From contig CAUYUJ010018475.1 in the NCBI GenBank assembly GCA_963575745.1, forward strand, positions 125,593 to 189,592: 64,000 nucleotides of DNA, read 5' to 3'. This document shows, one piece after another, positions 63,466 through 64,000 of the stretch. Numbering within the stretch: position 1 is the first letter of the stretch; each line of letters begins with the position of its first letter. The translations under genes were made by a program, and so were the position numbers. The DNA comes from Prorocentrum cordatum. Lineage: Eukaryota; Sar; Dinophyceae; Prorocentrales; Prorocentraceae. The notes below the pieces were generated by a model that was not told the DNA's origin, searched no databases, and saw only the letters and a program-made list of their open reading frames with translations.

Positions 63466-64000
63466 GGCAGGGGCCCGACCCCGCTGTGGCCCAGAGCGGC
63501 GCTGGCCGTGACGACGCTCGCCGCCACAGCTGGCAGCGCAGACGGCTACGTAATCAAGGTCAACCCGGCGGAGAGCCAGAACCTGCTGATCCTCGTGCTC
63601 CTGGTCGGCCTGGGGGCTTGGGCGATGGCAGCGGGGGTGCTGCTGGCAGCCGTGCTGCTAGGCGCTGCGCGGCGGCGCAAGCAGCAGCGAAGGCGCGGAG
63701 GAGCGGCCGGCGGGCGCGGCAGCAACTGCAGAGCCCGCATCCCCCGCGCAGGCATGCCGTGTGCAGCGCTGGTGGTGACGGCGCTCACGACGGCAGCCGG
63801 AGAGATACAGAGCCAGGAAGTGGCAGCAGTTGACAGCAGGGCACAAGGGGCCACGCTTCGCTGGGAGCCGCAGATGGGCACGGTGGCGATCGTTTTCCCA
63901 GTGGGGACGGCGCTGAAGGTGGTGGCCACGATCGCAGTGCTGCTTGCGGCGGGCATCGGGGCGCTCGGCTGCTGCTGCTGCGGGACGGCCAAGAAGAACG
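63466..64000 (+). pseudogene. Membrane-spanning extension after the recombinase (open at window end)
   Basis: The recombinase frame continues without a stop to the end of the window. It contains LWPRAALAVTTLAATAGSA (signal-like), NLLILVLLVGLGAWAMAAG with VLLAAVLLGAARRRKQQRRR (strong transmembrane segment plus basic stop-transfer), CAALVVTALTTAAGE, and TALKVVATIAVLLAAGIGAL followed by CCCC. Three or four hydrophobic segments are thus fused behind a recombinase. It may alternatively be the start of a following Gag-like unit resembling the N-terminal region at 49299. Confidence 0.55.

Larger units (their letters stand above)
49299..64000 (+). mobile_element. DIRS-like composite retroelement with methyltransferase-like domains (3 prime end outside window)
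   Basis: In order on the plus strand: Gag-like region with membrane and zinc-binding segments, CCCH finger, C5-methyltransferase-like domain, basic linker, coiled coil, reverse transcriptase, RNase H, second methyltransferase-like region, tyrosine recombinase, and membrane segments open at the window edge. RT-RNase H-methyltransferase-tyrosine recombinase is the hallmark order of DIRS elements (established). Retroelements carrying C5-methyltransferases have been reported from dinoflagellates (established in general; this element not searched). Reading phase changes near 55355, 56395, 58030, 58230, 60466 and 62738, and stops fall at 53346 and 54993. Confidence 0.8.

Noticed and set aside
1-64000. 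rRNA, tRNA, snRNA or spliced-leader RNA genes
   Set aside because: I scanned for characteristic conserved words and cloverleaf-like segments by eye and found none that I could support. A covariance-model scan would be the proper test.

Overview
The window looks like nuclear DNA from a large, GC-rich, repeat-choked protist genome, most likely a dinoflagellate. Three kinds of evidence point there: degenerate LINE, LTR and DIRS-type retroelements whose reading frames resemble families I associate with dinoflagellates (from memory, not searched); coding exons separated by short low-complexity introns; and a dense load of minisatellites, TCC/GGA, GAC and CTA tracts. I saw no rRNA, tRNA, bacterial operon or CRISPR array. 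One 100-base N gap (36401-36500) sits beside 1.7 kb of CTA microsatellite.

Layout. From 1 to 14 kb, all credible coding is on the minus strand: an unrecognised multi-exon gene (about 1.5-3.3 kb), an apparently intact 522-codon gene with six internal 44-residue repeats (4522-6090), and a multi-exon gene of unknown function (7075 to about 12305). Introns between them are GGA/TCC, CCCAAGA-type or A-rich repeats. A gene-poor, AT-richer stretch (14-15.4 kb) holds palindromes. A decayed minus-strand LTR retrotransposon (Gag, zinc knuckle, protease, integrase tail) fills 16.4-20.1 kb. Minisatellites occupy 20.3-25 kb. A minus-strand LINE (endonuclease, reverse transcriptase, RNase H end) fills 25.2-29.7 kb. 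A 2-kb large inverted repeat lies at 30.5-32.5 kb. Low-complexity DNA and duplications run to the N gap and the CTA tract. A second minus-strand LINE (39.6-45.4 kb) is split by an array of 90-bp repeats (42429-43705).

From 45.5 to 49.3 kb the strand of coding switches. This zone holds TCC tracts and a second, related 90-bp array (47745-49290) that ends next to the first ATG of a long plus-strand element. That element (49299 to beyond 64000) is the centrepiece. It is a composite DIRS-like retroelement with a Gag-like membrane-spanning and zinc-binding N-terminal part, a CCCH finger, a C5-cytosine-methyltransferase-like domain, a reverse transcriptase, RNase H, a second methyltransferase-like region, a tyrosine recombinase, and further membrane segments running off the window. 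It carries two in-frame stops, at least five frame changes and apparent losses of catalytic residues, so this copy is probably dead unless the assembly has indel errors.

How the parts relate. The window is mainly a record of nested insertion and decay. The two 90-bp arrays share an AT-rich leader and a unit length. One lies exactly at the position of the active-site motif of a LINE reverse transcriptase, so leader plus array probably moved or was copied as a unit. Function assignments rest on motifs read by eye. Exon boundaries in the minus-strand genes are approximate.
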